Positions 11,929 to 22,869 of a DNA stretch of 64,000 nucleotides are shown piece by piece. This DNA comes from Datnioides undecimradiatus (lineage: Eukaryota > Chordata > Actinopteri > Lobotiformes > Datnioididae), in NCBI GenBank assembly GCA_008933995.1, contig WARS01003734.1, forward strand, positions 139,501 through 203,500. Direction: 5' to 3'. The position numbers and the translations under genes were made by a program. Each line of letters begins with the position of its first letter. Within the stretch, counting starts at the first letter, position 1. The notes under the pieces were generated by a model. It was not told the DNA's origin, did not search any database, and saw only the letters and a list, made by a program, of their open reading frames with translations.

Positions 11929-13692
11929 CATCCAGGTGCAGCCCTGACCTCTGACAGCGAAGCTCAGGTCGACATCGCGGCAGGTCATGGTCACCAGGTC
12001 GGACGGGCTGAAGATCATCGTGTCAGTGATGTCTTCAATCCTGGGTGGAGACGACTGCCCTCCTCCTCCTCCTCCTCCTCCTCCCTCCTCACCTCCTCCT
12101 CCTCCACCTGCGTCTCCATCACTCTGCTTATGAACTGCATCCACAGCCAGCTCGCACTGGAGGTCAGAGGAGAAACACACAGGTACACACAGGTAAACAC
12201 ACAAGTAGCATACATGTAAACAGGCAGGTACAAACAAGTAAACAGACTGGTAGACAGACGGGTAAACAGATGGGTAACAGACAGGTAAACACAGGTAAAC
12301 AGAAAGGTAAACACAGGTTCAGAGGGGGCTTGTCACCTGAGAGCTCAGCGTCTTGAAGATTCCCTCATACACGGCGCCATTTTTCACCCGGACGTCACAT
12401 GTGGAGCCCTGAAACCAGCAGAGAGCAGCATCAGTCACTCTGTGCTGACGCCAACGCCATCAGCCAATCAAAGTTTAACTGCGGTGATGACTCACCACGA
12501 CCGCCGTGAGGAAATGAAGCATCCGGGCGTTGTTGTAGACGCCTTCAAACATCTGCAGGTACGAGCAGGAGGACGGACAGGTGAGACAGGTGGAGGTGGT
12601 GAGACAGGTGGATAGAATTAATAGAAGTTAGCTAATTGAAGTAACTGATTGACGGGTTCATTGATCCGTCTGTTTCTGCGATTTTATAAACAACACCTGA
12701 ACAAACCTGCAGCGCTCTCTGCTGGACAAACATCATCACTGCCCCAGAAACACTTGTTATCAGTTACCGGCTGATATTCCACATCAGTAAACGTGTGGAT
12801 ATGTGTCCTCAGTATCTGCTGTAGGTTTCATTTGTAAACAGTCAGTATGCTCATTATATGTAACAAACACGTCTGTTTGGTACATGGGTTCTATTACAAT
12901 AAGTCTTTAGTATTAAATGATGATATTATTGCATCAGTGTGTTTGTTTGTTGTTTCCTCACTTGAACCAAGGCTCGATGTGATCTGGAGCTTTGTGAAAG
13001 CAAACAGACCCAAACAGCTGTTCTCATGACTCTATTGTTTCAGTGCTGGCTGAGGATTTGTTTCCAGTATTTTCATTGTGTAGTTACTGTCATGCACCAA
13101 CACACTGAGGCAAACTCCCTGTGTATGAAAATACATTGAAATATGGAAATAAACAAAACTGACCTGTTTAAGACTTTACTGAAGCTTTAAGCCTTTAACT
13201 GCTGTTGTCGGGGATAATTACTCAAACTCTGTCTTTAGGTAACACTTTGATATTTTATTATCAACACTGACTAATGCAACAATATCAACAACACCCTGAT
13301 ATGAAATACCTGATATTATTATGGATTTAAAGTTAATAATGTCATTTTACTCCAGTAAGTGTTGAAAATCCGACTTTTACGTACAGTATTCTCACACCGG
13401 GTTATTTCTACTGTCTTTAACTGACGTCATTACATTTGGGAGTGACGTCTGTTTCCGCCCTGTTGTTTACACCTGGTGCGCGGACTGTGCCTTGAGGGAC
13501 ACCTGAGCATACTGGATGCACGCTGCAGCTGAAAAACCGGATGTTTACAGTACGATCTGCCGCTGGTTGCTCCCGGACCACAACAATCACTTTCACCTCA
13601 GCCAGGCTCACCTGACCCCGGGCTCACCGGGCTGTGTCTGCACTCACCAGGCTGCTGAGAGGAGGTGACCGGCTCTGTGATGGCGGCTTCAT
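6388..13692 (-). CDS. atxn2l: Ataxin-2-like protein (20 coding exons, about 1032 aa)
   Basis: RNA-binding regulator of stress granules and P-bodies. Exons in transcript order: 13692-13648, 12552-12496, 12408-12337, 12156-11949, 11642-11527, 11389-11298, 11203-10997, 10890-10580, 10496-10413, 10232-10092, 9771-9694, 9616-9049, 8827-8764, 8693-8499, 8333-8279, 8196-8030, 7786-7654, 7160-7048, 6965-6632, 6445-6388. Phases agree throughout. Exons 2-4 encode the LSm domain (FEGVYNNARMLHFLTAVVG, DVRVKNGAVYEGIFKTLS), exons 5-7 the LSmAD (VNGDHREKVLQRW, SNGWDANEMFRFNEETYGV, REARAARLASEIES). Exon 13 carries the PABP-binding PAM2 motif STLNPNAKEF (about residues 665-674). The C terminus AHPSQQLSFHPSAN matches a known ataxin-2-family ending. 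Compared with human ATXN2L the Pro-rich N terminus is reduced to 15 residues. Gly runs (exons 4 and 14) and a Ser/Pro repeat (exon 12) are expanded. ATXN2 is the alternative; the lat/sh2b1 neighbourhood favours ATXN2L. Confidence 0.9.
6564..6624. repeat. Perfect 27-bp inverted repeat with 7-nt loop beside the last atxn2l 5' splice site
   Basis: Arms 6564-6590 and 6598-6624 are exact reverse complements; the loop is 6591-6597. On the - strand the hairpin starts seven bases after the exon 19 boundary, directly after the donor (read 6631-6625, GTAAATG). If the intron is retained, the TGA stop at 6626-6624 overlaps the arm, giving a protein ending ...PPQGK. Confidence 0.9.
8197..8763. repeat. Cluster of CA/TG microsatellites forming atxn2l introns 13-15
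   Basis: Tracts at 8242-8277, 8367-8456 and 8724-8752 occupy introns of only about 82, 165 and 70 bp. The intron 15 donor runs straight into CA repeat. Confidence 0.9.
9366..9530 (-). repeat. In-frame coding minisatellite (Ser/Pro) in atxn2l exon 12
   Basis: Purine-rich on the + strand. On the coding strand it is about 2.7 copies of a 45-bp unit encoding SSSSPPPAPPPSSPL-like repeats. It lies between the QLEELRKFGKEF motif and a second Ser/Pro-rich stretch. No stop interrupts the atxn2l frame. Confidence 0.8.
9778..10013. repeat. GACAGGCA/GAGAGACA minisatellite in atxn2l intron 10
   Basis: Octamer and dodecamer permutations of GACAGGCA, GAGAGACA and GAAAGATA fill most of the 320-bp intron between exons 11 and 10. 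Confidence 0.9.
10275..10412. repeat. (TG)n/(CA)n filling atxn2l intron 9
   Basis: About 138 of the 180 intron bases are TG repeats broken by GACTG. On the transcript strand the donor GTACACACACAC is part of the repeat. Confidence 0.95.
11646..11926. repeat. Two CA repeats (11646-11690, 11869-11926) in atxn2l intron 4
   Basis: On the transcript strand both are TG/GT tracts. The distal one directly abuts the TTCAG acceptor of exon 5. An isolated CA/TG tract also lies at 11490-11518 in intron 5. Confidence 0.95.
12553..13647 (-). other. atxn2l intron 1, no other feature
   Basis: The 1.1-kb interval between exons 1 and 2 is mostly AT-rich unique-looking sequence. I see no repeat or coding feature in it. 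Confidence 0.6.
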
Positions 13693-14060
13693 TGTGTTCC
13701 TGCTCCTGCAGGAGGTGAAAACACAAACATCAAGTAACAGCTGAGGGCATCAGCTGCTCCGTCACTGAGAACAATAACACGCAACGCAACACAGCAACGT
13801 CTCCGGCAACGAGAGCGAGCAACTTAAAGCATGACACGGTTTGATCCGTTAAAGATCAAACGAACTAACGCCTTTCAAACTGTTTCTCTTCAGGATGAAG
13901 CTGATGTCGTTGTTGTTGTTGTTGTTGTTGTTCAGAGCGGTAAAATCCACACAGCTAAGTCGGCTAACACTGCTAGCTTAGCGCAGACGTCGAGTTTTAA
14001 CAGACAGAGACACAAACGAAGCGCTAAAAATGACGTCAGCACCACACCGGAAACTGACAG
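13693..14060 (-). promoter_or_regulatory. atxn2l promoter / 5' UTR region
   Basis: Immediately upstream of the atxn2l ATG. It contains a (GTT)n tract (about 13909-13931) and a cluster of GCTAAG/GCTAAC/GCTAGC words at 13957-13985. Similar words are dense upstream of sh2b1 and nlk1. The transcription start cannot be fixed. Confidence 0.35.
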
Positions 14061-16450
14061 CTGAATAAAAGTTTATAAATGAAATTATACTTTTTCGTCA
14101 TGAGCATCCCTGTGGGTCCAGGCTCGTCGCTCCAGTGAGAAGTCACACGGTTTGACAGGCCAAACACGGCACAGCGCTGAAAAACAACAAAACACGGCAG
14201 CGGGTGCGCTCGATTTGTCAGAACCTGGCAATCGCTGCACACGTGACGCGTGCGACTCAGGCGGGCGGAACGACTCAGAGGATTAGAAATCAGCAAAATG
14301 TTTTATTTTCGATCATAGAAGTCTTAATTAAGTTTGATTTAATGATTTCAACTGATGTAGATACTCGCAAAGTGTCTGTGTGGTCGCGTATCACCAGGAA
14401 CTTCTGGACAGCCGGGCACCTCCGAGTTTCAGCAACAAACTTACTAATTCCAAACTCCGCCTACCGATTGAATCTAAAATTTTATTGGAGAAACCCCCTG
14501 TCAATCATTTCTGACCTTGTTTCTGATTGGCTCGGTGTCACATCATCAGTCTGACGGGCTGCTACTTAAAGGCTGTCCTGACAGAGGTCACGTAAGGAAT
14601 CTGATTCTGCGGAATGTTTTGTTATTCAGTTTAACAGAGATCAGAGATCAATAATTAAAAATGAATAGAAAATGTGAGCTGAAAAGAGATCTGAGGAATA
14701 TTTCAAATTACTGTTTTTACAAAAATAAATACATGTAATAAATAAATAAATGTAATACAAAATTACAGCTAGTACTGACAATTGTTTTATCAAATATTAA
14801 AAAATAAAATCAGTTTTCACTCTCTCGTGGAAAACGAGGTGTGAAGAGCTCAGTGAACAGCTGACCATCACTGTCCCAGTTGATTCCTGATGAGTCCAGA
14901 TTAGTGCATTCGATTAGTTAATTTGAATAAAACTAAAGAATAAAACTTTAGTTTATCACTTCTGTCCAGTGTTATTAGCTGTGTGGCCGTTTGACGCCAT
15001 CACAGCTCAAATAAAATGTAAAGCTGAACTGTGTGAAGGGGGGGAAAAGACCAGACAGACACATTTATGTTTCACTATATTTATATTATATCATTAAATT
15101 CAATGTAGTACCTGAAACTAACCACACAGGGTGGACAGACAACACTGCCCGCCCTCAACACACGGTCCCAGCAAAGAGAGAAAAGAGACAGAGAAAGGCA
15201 CAAAGAGTTTGAAACTGAGAACAGGACACAGAACAGGACGATCAGGGCGGCCGGGGGGGTCGTGGCGCATACAGACAAACACATGAGCAAAGAAAAGACC
15301 GTTGAAATGACCGGGAAGGGTCTGCGGCGCTCAACAAAACAGGCAAGCTCTAAACTGAGTGCTGGATGAAGACAGAGCAACACAGATGAATGCAGGCCGA
15401 TGACAGACACAGAAAGGCACAAGTAGAAAAAGTTTTTTCATTGACATTTTTCTGCTAATTGAATATTTTTTAACCCTCGAACAGAGGACGAGGCTGAGGA
15501 GGAGAAGACAGCATGAAACAGAGTGAGGATACTGCTCGGCCTCCAGAACGAAGCTTTACAGCAAATATTATTTTCCTTCTTTTCATCCCAAAAATAAAAA
15601 AAGGCACAAACACATTTTTCAACTGAATTACAAGATGGAGTCGGACAAAGTGTTAACACGTATGTGGAGTAAGCATACAAAATAAAAAGGTGTCTTAAAA
15701 ACAAATAAAATTAATACTATTACTCTGACCGTCATCATCATCATCATCATCATCGTCGTCAATATTATTGTTATTGTATCATCAATAATTTCTCTCTGAA
15801 AGAAAAGAGACTCGTCTCAGCTCGGCTCGTTTCTGTGTCAGAGACAGAGACAGAGAGAGAGAGAGACACATGGTGAGTGTGTGCCGCTGCTGAGTGTGTC
15901 TGAGGTAACTGTTTCCCGCCAGCTCTGCACCAGGTGTCGCTCCAACCCAACGCATCACCACCTCCGACCTGCAGAGGCGGCACCCAACCAAACTCAGAGC
16001 GGTCAGGCTGAGGTCTGTGTGTTCGGAGGAATGTTTGCTTAAACACACAACAAAACATTTTCTTATTAATCATCTGTGGATTCATGCTTTGACCTGTTGA
16101 TTAATCACTAATCATCAATCACTATTAAAGTCATTAACTTACAGTGATGTGAAACAACGAAGAACCAATTCTGACAATCCACAAACAAACGTTACACCTG
16201 ATAAACAACTAGCGTTTCTGATTTTACTTCAGTCTAATAATTATTATTCATTTGCTGGATGAAGACTCGGCTCTAATCACTGTTTTATGTGAGCGGACTG
16301 TCCGTATTTAAAAAGCAGCTTAAACTCTAACTCAGTCAGTGTTAAGCCTCCATCACTCGGAGGCGGTGCTAATATAATGAATCAGCGTCGAGCTGCGCTG
16401 AGTTTCTGCATCATGTGACCGACTTTCAGCCTCAGCTTGGTTCATCACTT
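14061..16450. other. Gap between atxn2l and sh2b1; no gene recognised
   Basis: AT-rich DNA with short poly-A/T runs, a (CAT)n tract near 15735-15760 and a GAGA tract near 15838-15868. No start, splice or protein motif convinces. In human, TUFM lies between ATXN2L and SH2B1; nothing like it is visible here. The right part may be distal sh2b1 3' UTR. Confidence 0.5.
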
Positions 16451-16698
16451 TATTTACACCGAAACCTTTGTGTTCGTTAATAAAGTCAAACTGTTCTTGT
16501 GTCATCTTTAGTGTCATGTGACCAAAGCTTCCTGCTGTGAGTCTGAATCCAGCATCAGACGTGGCTGCAGCTGACGCCAGCATGTTCTGCTGTTCTGCGT
16601 CTGTTCTCTGTAGAACCTTTCGAATGGAGTTGGCTGAGCTGTCGTCTCTGCAGCAGATGAGTCGGGTCATGGAGCCACAGTCCAGGTGTGTGTGTAGG

Positions 16699-16732
<34 letters not shown>

Positions 16733-17070
16733 TGTGTGTTGGTGCGGCCGCGGCAGGAGCACTGTGAGGTATCGGGACTGCTGCTGGCTTCACAGGGCTC
16801 GAGCTGCACTGTGACGCGTCCCGGCAAAGACCGAGCTTATCTGACTAGAGAAGGTGAAAGTGCGGATGAGTTAGTGTCGTGAAGCTGCCCTCGCCCGCCC
16901 GTCTTCTCTCTCTGTCTCTCACATAGTGTTAGTACTTACACACCTCCTCCTCCTCCTCCTCCTCCTCCTCCCTAACAAAATAAAAATACTGGTTATGAAT
17001 GGCTATGATGCACACCGCCTCAACCAATCTCACATTCACTCTCTCTCACACACACACACACTCACGCACA

Positions 17071-17115
<45 letters not shown>

Positions 17116-17158
17116 GTACACTCTCTCACACACTCCTCCCCTCCTGGTCTTCCCTTCA
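16451..17158 (-). other. sh2b1 3' UTR (probable)
   Basis: A - strand AATAAA is read from about 16454 to 16449. The interval has TG repeats (16688-16737), a (CTC)n tract (about 16943-16970) and CA repeats (17047-17111), with no further coding signal. Confidence 0.4.
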
Positions 17159-17775
17159 TCAGAAGAAGGAGTACTGGTTATCGATGGCTCGGGGCGCCCT
17201 CGCTCCGTCCCTCTCTTCTCCCTCCACAGCTTCTAGTTGGCGGAGAGGAGTGTCCCTGTCTCTCTCCTCCCAGTCCTCCACTCCTCCTCCACTGCCACCT
17301 CCGCTGCCTCCACTTCCCCCTCCACCTGCTCCTCCTCCTCCCGTCGCTGCCATTGTCACCACAGCTGCTGCTCCTGCTCCTCCTCCAGGAACTCCCGCCT
17401 CTGTCTCGTTTCCTCTCTCCTGGGGAGGAGTGGGGGGTGGCGGCCGGCCCGGCGGCAGAGGAGGCGGCTGAGGAGGGCTACGGGGTCTGCTGGTCAAGTC
17501 TGCATGGAGGAGAAACAGACGAGAGACAGAGAGAGGAGAGAAAACAGGTGGAAGTGAGAGAAAAGTGTAAATAAAGGAAGGCAGAAGAGGAGGAGAAGTA
17601 GGAGGAGGAGGAAATGAGGGTGAAAGTGTGGAGTGAAGGAGTGAAGGAGACAGCGAGGTCGGAGGAGGAGAGGCAGGAGAGAGGGAGAGAGTGACAGTGA
17701 GCAGACGGTTAGGCGGGACAAGTCTGCGGTCATGGAGTCCATGGGAGTCATGGAGGCAGTCCAATTCCAGGAACA

Positions 17776-17821
<46 letters not shown>

Positions 17822-18115
17822 ATTGTTTCATTGATAAAATAGAAAAATGTATTTTTCGTCTTTACATTAACTGTGAAACAGCTAAACGAGCGTCTGTGCA
17901 TCGGTCTGAAGTTACATCATCACATCACGCAGACTCAGCTCTGCTCCGTCTCTTCCGGTCTGCGTCAAACCTGCTCTGATTGGTTCTGAGGTGTCACATG
18001 AGCAGAATCGCCAAATTCAAATTAGTTTGTGTTGAAATAATCACAAGAGTGATTAAATATGTCCGACCTGAGTAAACACATTAAATATGAAGAAATCAAC
18101 TCATTCGCTCGTGCG

Positions 18116-18161
<46 letters not shown>

Positions 18162-18408
18162 TGAGTCCGGTCTCACTTACACACAGTCAGAGATGGGGGT
18201 TGATGGAGAGTCAGGATGGCGCGTGGTGATGACATCACAGACTGTAGGCCGACTGCCTGCCCTGTCCCGGCCTGCAAGGGATGAGCCAACGGATACAACA
18301 GACAACAACAGAGAGTCAGAGCAGCGACGGGTGCAGAGACACAGAGCGCACAGACTCACTGTCACCTGCATCTGCACTGAGGAAACCAACAGTGTGTTCA
18401 CTCTGCTC

Positions 18409-18447
<39 letters not shown>

Positions 18448-18556
18448 GAGGAGAGGGAGAGCAGAGCATGATGATGAGGAGGCAGCTGCAGGTGTGATGC
18501 AGGATGTATGTAAACAGCTGAGCAGCATGGACACAGATACAGACAGGAGATGGATT

Positions 18557-18588
<32 letters not shown>

Positions 18589-19410
18589 GCAGACAGCAAA
18601 CTCAAAAGCAGCACTGGAAATAAATATACAAGTGTGTGAAACCATTCAGACACTGGAGTGCTCACACTGACGGCTCTGTTTATGTTGTTTACATTGTTTA
18701 TGTTGTTTACAGCTCCTGCACTGAAACTTCGGGGCAGGTGCGCTCTGCTGCAGGTGTCTTATCGTCTGACAGCAGATGAGGTTTAAACTAAACCTGAGGA
18801 GGCCGGGCTGGAGCTGGAGGGGGCTGTTTATTGTTTGTGTGTTAAACGTGTCAGGACGCCACCAGTCAGCAGTCAACTTACAACAAAGCGAGTTATGGGG
18901 ACTGTTCTCTACAGCCATCCTGGACTGGTGTCTGAAACGAGTGAACACTGGCTCTTGCTGGTTTCGCTGCTCCACTTTTATTTGTCTGTTTTGTTTTAAC
19001 CTGGAAGGCGGGGCTTTCTCGTACCTGGCTGGCGAACAGCGGTGGCGCCCACAAAGCTGATGAGAGTGACGTCCGAGGCGCCGCCGGACTCCAGGGGGAT
19101 CGGGTGCACCCGGAAGTGCTCCAACATGTCGAAGATGGACTGGAACCACAGGTGCTGCACTCGGCACTGACCGTCCTCATTCAGGGACAGACGGAGGTGC
19201 TGAGGGGAGGAGCTCAGGGTCAGGGCGGTGCTCAGAGGTCAAAGGTCAAAGCCAGCGTTCATCACAGTAAACAATAACTGTGAAAACTAGTCTCAGCATT
19301 TGCTGCTGTTTCATATCCAATATTTAATATCTTTGGTTTTTGGAGAGGCGACTGACGGACGTCTTCTGTTTGTTTATAAACTACACGACACATTGATCAA
19401 ATCAATAACT

Positions 19411-19441
<31 letters not shown>

Positions 19442-22400
19442 CACCTTAGCTTTGCCCTGGAAGTTAAAGGTGAGGACGTATTCTCCTCTCCGCGTCTCGC
19501 TCTGGCGAACCAGGAAGACGCCGTGGCTGGCGGGGCCTCCGGCCAACACCAGCTGAGCAGCTTTGAGACGGGACAAGGTGCCGTGGAACCACTGACACTC
19601 GCTGAGCGGGTGCTCCACTGCCTCCGCGGCTGTTGTCTCCGAGAACAGGAAAGACCCTACACGGGTGAATGACAGCGAATGTGATGTAAACATGAAAAAC
19701 AAACAAATAAAAACATTTTGGGTCATACTCGCCTGTGGTGTCTGGCGTCTCAGCGAACGGCGTGCCCAGACTAGCCCCGCCTCCCCCGAGAATCCTGCTG
19801 TCTGGTTCGTCAAGAGGCGCTCGGGGTGGCAGCTCCGGCGGGAGGGGATCCATGAGGGGGGAGGAGCCTCCAATACCGCCGTAACACACTGAGACAAGAG
19901 AGGAGGAGGGAGGTGAGAAGGAGTCAGAGTTACAGGGAGCACGACTCGGACGACTGAGAGGCGCGGCTCTGAGCGCCAGATCTTTGACACCTTGGGAAAG
20001 ACGGTCGACTATCTCCGGCGTCCCGCTGATGTCCAGCGGCCCCCCGCACACGCCTTCAGCATCTTCCTGTTCACTGTGGACGAGACACACAGACATGCAG
20101 CTGCTTCACGGTGTCACACAGTCTGTCCTCCCTCCCTCACCTCGACGCCCCCATTCGCTCTCTACCTGAGACAGATGCCGTTCCTGATGTCGCTCAGCCA
20201 GGCTCTCATCTGCACGGCGTCACGTGTCTCGATCACGTACTGCGCCGACGCCTCCAGCTGAGACGACACAGAAGCAGGGGAAAAAACACAAAGCAGTGAA
20301 CTTCAGGTGAGTCTTCACTGACCGTCTGACGTGTTTACTACGCATCCTTTCGCCCACCGCTCCCTGAGTTTTCAGGTTATTTCCTGCAGCGGGACGTCAG
20401 CGATGCAGCTGCAGGTTCTCTGTCCACAGAGGCAGCAGAGGAGGAGCAAGGTCTGGATCCATCGTTAGAGATGGAGATAAGTCATTAACAGCTGCAGATC
20501 TGAACTGATGTCTGCGCTTTACTGAGGACAAAACAACAAAACACCTGACGAAGTGATCACCTGGAGCAGAAACGTGTTCTCCTTGTCGGGGACCTCCAGC
20601 GCCGTAGTGCTCCTCACGTCCACGATGGAGCAGCAAGGGACGGTCAGCCGGGGCTTCGATGACTGGAGACAGAAGCCAGGACAAATCCATCACGGAGTGC
20701 TCCTTAGATACCAACACACATTCACTGATGCACACAGGGTCAGTCGCTGCTCAATACACCAACGACTAAATTAACCTGTTATCAGCATCAATCAATCAAC
20801 TGTTTGAGCTCCAACCAAGCAAAGCTCATGCTGCTCACACTCTGCAGACACGTGACAGTCGGACCAGCGTCTGAATGAGCTAAAGTGCAATTTTTACATT
20901 AATGAATCAAATATTTATTGCGACGTCCCCGTCTGACGGTTTTTGGTTTGTTTAACCTTTGTCTTTCATTTCGTAAACACTAGACGTTCACAGTTTTTGT
21001 CTGATCTGATTGTTTTTAAAGCTTTTCTTCTGCAGCGGTGAGACTTTCATTTCCTGCACTGGTCTGATTCAGTTTCTCCTTCCTCTGCTGACGCTGTGCT
21101 GAAACAACCACCTGTGAACATGTTTCAGTGTTTCACAGGAGGGAAACACTCACTTTAGGCGGGATGAAGAACTCCAAGTAGTACTCTTCTCCCCGCTCGC
21201 CACCTTCTCGGTCTCTCTCTCTGAGGACCAGACGACATTTGTGCCAGCGGCCCCCCCTCCAGGGCACGTTCCCCCCGCTGGCCAGAGTCTGCACCGGACC
21301 GGCCTGAGCTGCAGCGGACGAAGCCGAGGCAGCGTTGTTGTTGTCTGTGCCGTGATGCAGGAGACCGAACGAGAAGCCGGAAAAGCTGTGGCTTGCGCTC
21401 AACTCGTCGCTGGATGAACTGACGCTCACGCCGCCCTCCCGCACCAGACGGCCAACCTTCCTTGGCGGACCCATGGCAGCGGCACTGCTTGGCGGCAGCG
21501 TGGAGGCAGCGGGGTGAGGGCCAGCGGTGGTCGGGGTGAGGACAGGGGGAGGTGATCGTGACAGTCTGAGTTTCTCCAGACGATGGCTCCACTTCTCTTT
21601 CTCGCCCCCTTCACCGTTGCTCCGCCGCCGATCGCGGGCAGCCTCCGACAGAGACAGAGAGGTTGCGCTGCTTGACGATGATGGGGGCAGCGAGGAGGAG
21701 GAGGAGTGGGGGAGGGAGAGGGGCATAGAGAGAGAAACAGGCATGGAGGAGGTGGGCGTAGGAGGCTGCGTGCCAGAGTTCCTCTTTGAGGTGGAGACCA
21801 GGGTAGCGTCCTGCACGCCCATAGTGTAGCTGTAGCTGGAGGGCAGCTGGCTCTGGGCCGAGTCACTGGAGGAGCTTCGCCAGTGCAGGATGCCCCGGAC
21901 ACTCCCCCGCACGCTGCGACCCACACTCCGCAGAGAAAAGCGCTTCTTCAGTTTGTTTTTGGAGGAGTTGGGCGTACTGTTGCCTTTGGAGCCAGGCGGA
22001 GTGACCGAGGAGGAGGAAGGTGGAATCTGAGGAGTGTGGGAGGGGTCTGCGCTGTCCCCCTCGGCCGGCTCTCCGTCTCGCTCTTCTGGCTCACCGTCGT
22101 CCCCCACAGACGCTACCCCTAACCAGCTGTCCTCCTCTTCCTCAACTGGCGCTTCCCCATTGCCCGGGGTCATCAATGCCCCCCTCTCCTCGCGCCTCCC
22201 ATTGTTGCCCCCCACTGAGGAGCAACACGACGATGATGACGATGGAGGCAGAACTTGGCTGTGGGCATACGAGTCTTGAAACCTGTCCCCGCTGCGGTTC
22301 TCCAGCACCAGCCGTGTTGGCGCAGGCTTAGATAAAACCCGTGTCGTGTTAGTCGGGGGGCATGGAAGGACCGCTCCCCCTGACGCTGATGAGGGTGAAA

Positions 22401-22869
22401 CCGCTTCCTCTTCCAGGGAAGTAGCATCTGACTGGGGAGCCCAGCTCACCATATCCCTTCCTGAAGCACAGCTTGGCGGGAGCGCCCCCTCCAGCTCACT
22501 CTGGAAGTGACGAACGAAGCGGTCGGTGAAGCGTCGGCAGAAGGCGGCGGCTGAATCTGGGGAGTAGTGGGGGTTTTCCAGGAGAAAAGCCCGGAAGTGG
22601 CGTGCAAAGTCACCAGCTGCAACGCGGGCATGGAGCTCACAGAATTCGGTCCAGCTCAGGCAAGGCGAGGGGGACGGCGTGGGGGTGTCTGACAGGGAGG
22701 ATGGGTGAGCCTGGGGCGGGGGGCTCATCAGGGGCGGTAAGGGAGGTGGCCGGGGGGACAGGGGCAGCAAAGAAGGAGATGGGGGGGATGGAGATGGAGA
22801 GGGTGAGGGAGGCAAAGGAGAGGAGTTTGCCGCCCGCGGGCTGGGCGGGGTCAAAAGAGAGCCGTTCAT
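17159..22869 (-). CDS. sh2b1: SH2B adapter protein 1 (8 coding exons, 1019 aa)
   Basis: Adaptor for JAK2, insulin, leptin and neurotrophin receptors. Exons: 22869-21154, 20662-20561, 20257-20166, 20073-19733, 19656-19445, 19199-19025, 18271-18181, 17489-17159. Starts [11 protein letters not shown] like mammalian MNG. The dimerisation domain (about 72-130, [21 protein letters not shown]) is followed by a long Ser/Pro-rich linker with the conserved [18 protein letters not shown]. The PH domain runs from the end of exon 1 through exons 2-3 ([30 protein letters not shown]). The SH2 domain starts [15 protein letters not shown] at 773, has FLVRQSE with the phosphotyrosine-binding Arg at 801, and ends in exon 6. 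The C terminus [10 protein letters not shown] resembles the APS-type NQYSF tail. Intron 4 starts with GC, not GT. Exon 8 (Pro/Gly-rich) uses an acceptor chosen to keep frame, so it is the least certain. The 756-aa human protein is shorter, mainly in low-complexity parts. Confidence 0.9.
18118..18159. repeat. (TC)n tract in sh2b1 intron 7
   Basis: About 20 TC units about 20 bp downstream (transcript sense) of the exon 7 donor, where they read as GA repeats. Other CA/TG tracts in this region are at 17779-17820, 18409-18441, 18562-18588 and 19412-19437. Confidence 0.95.

Noticed and set aside
6388-13692. ATXN2 as identity of the LSm/PAM2 gene
   Set aside because: No Gln tract, and adjacency to lat and sh2b1 matches the ATXN2L locus.
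15081-15422. 113-codon - strand hydrophobic frame between sh2b1 and atxn2l
   Set aside because: Cys/Leu/Ser-rich without domain, flanking splice sites or good start context; more likely chance in pyrimidine-rich DNA.
16926-17574. Two long + strand frames with His-Thr repeats
   Set aside because: They run through CA microsatellites and the reverse of the sh2b1 last exon.
21527-22331. Several + strand frames across sh2b1 exon 1
   Set aside because: They are shadows of the GC-rich sh2b1 coding exon; the - strand frame carries the conserved SH2B domains.
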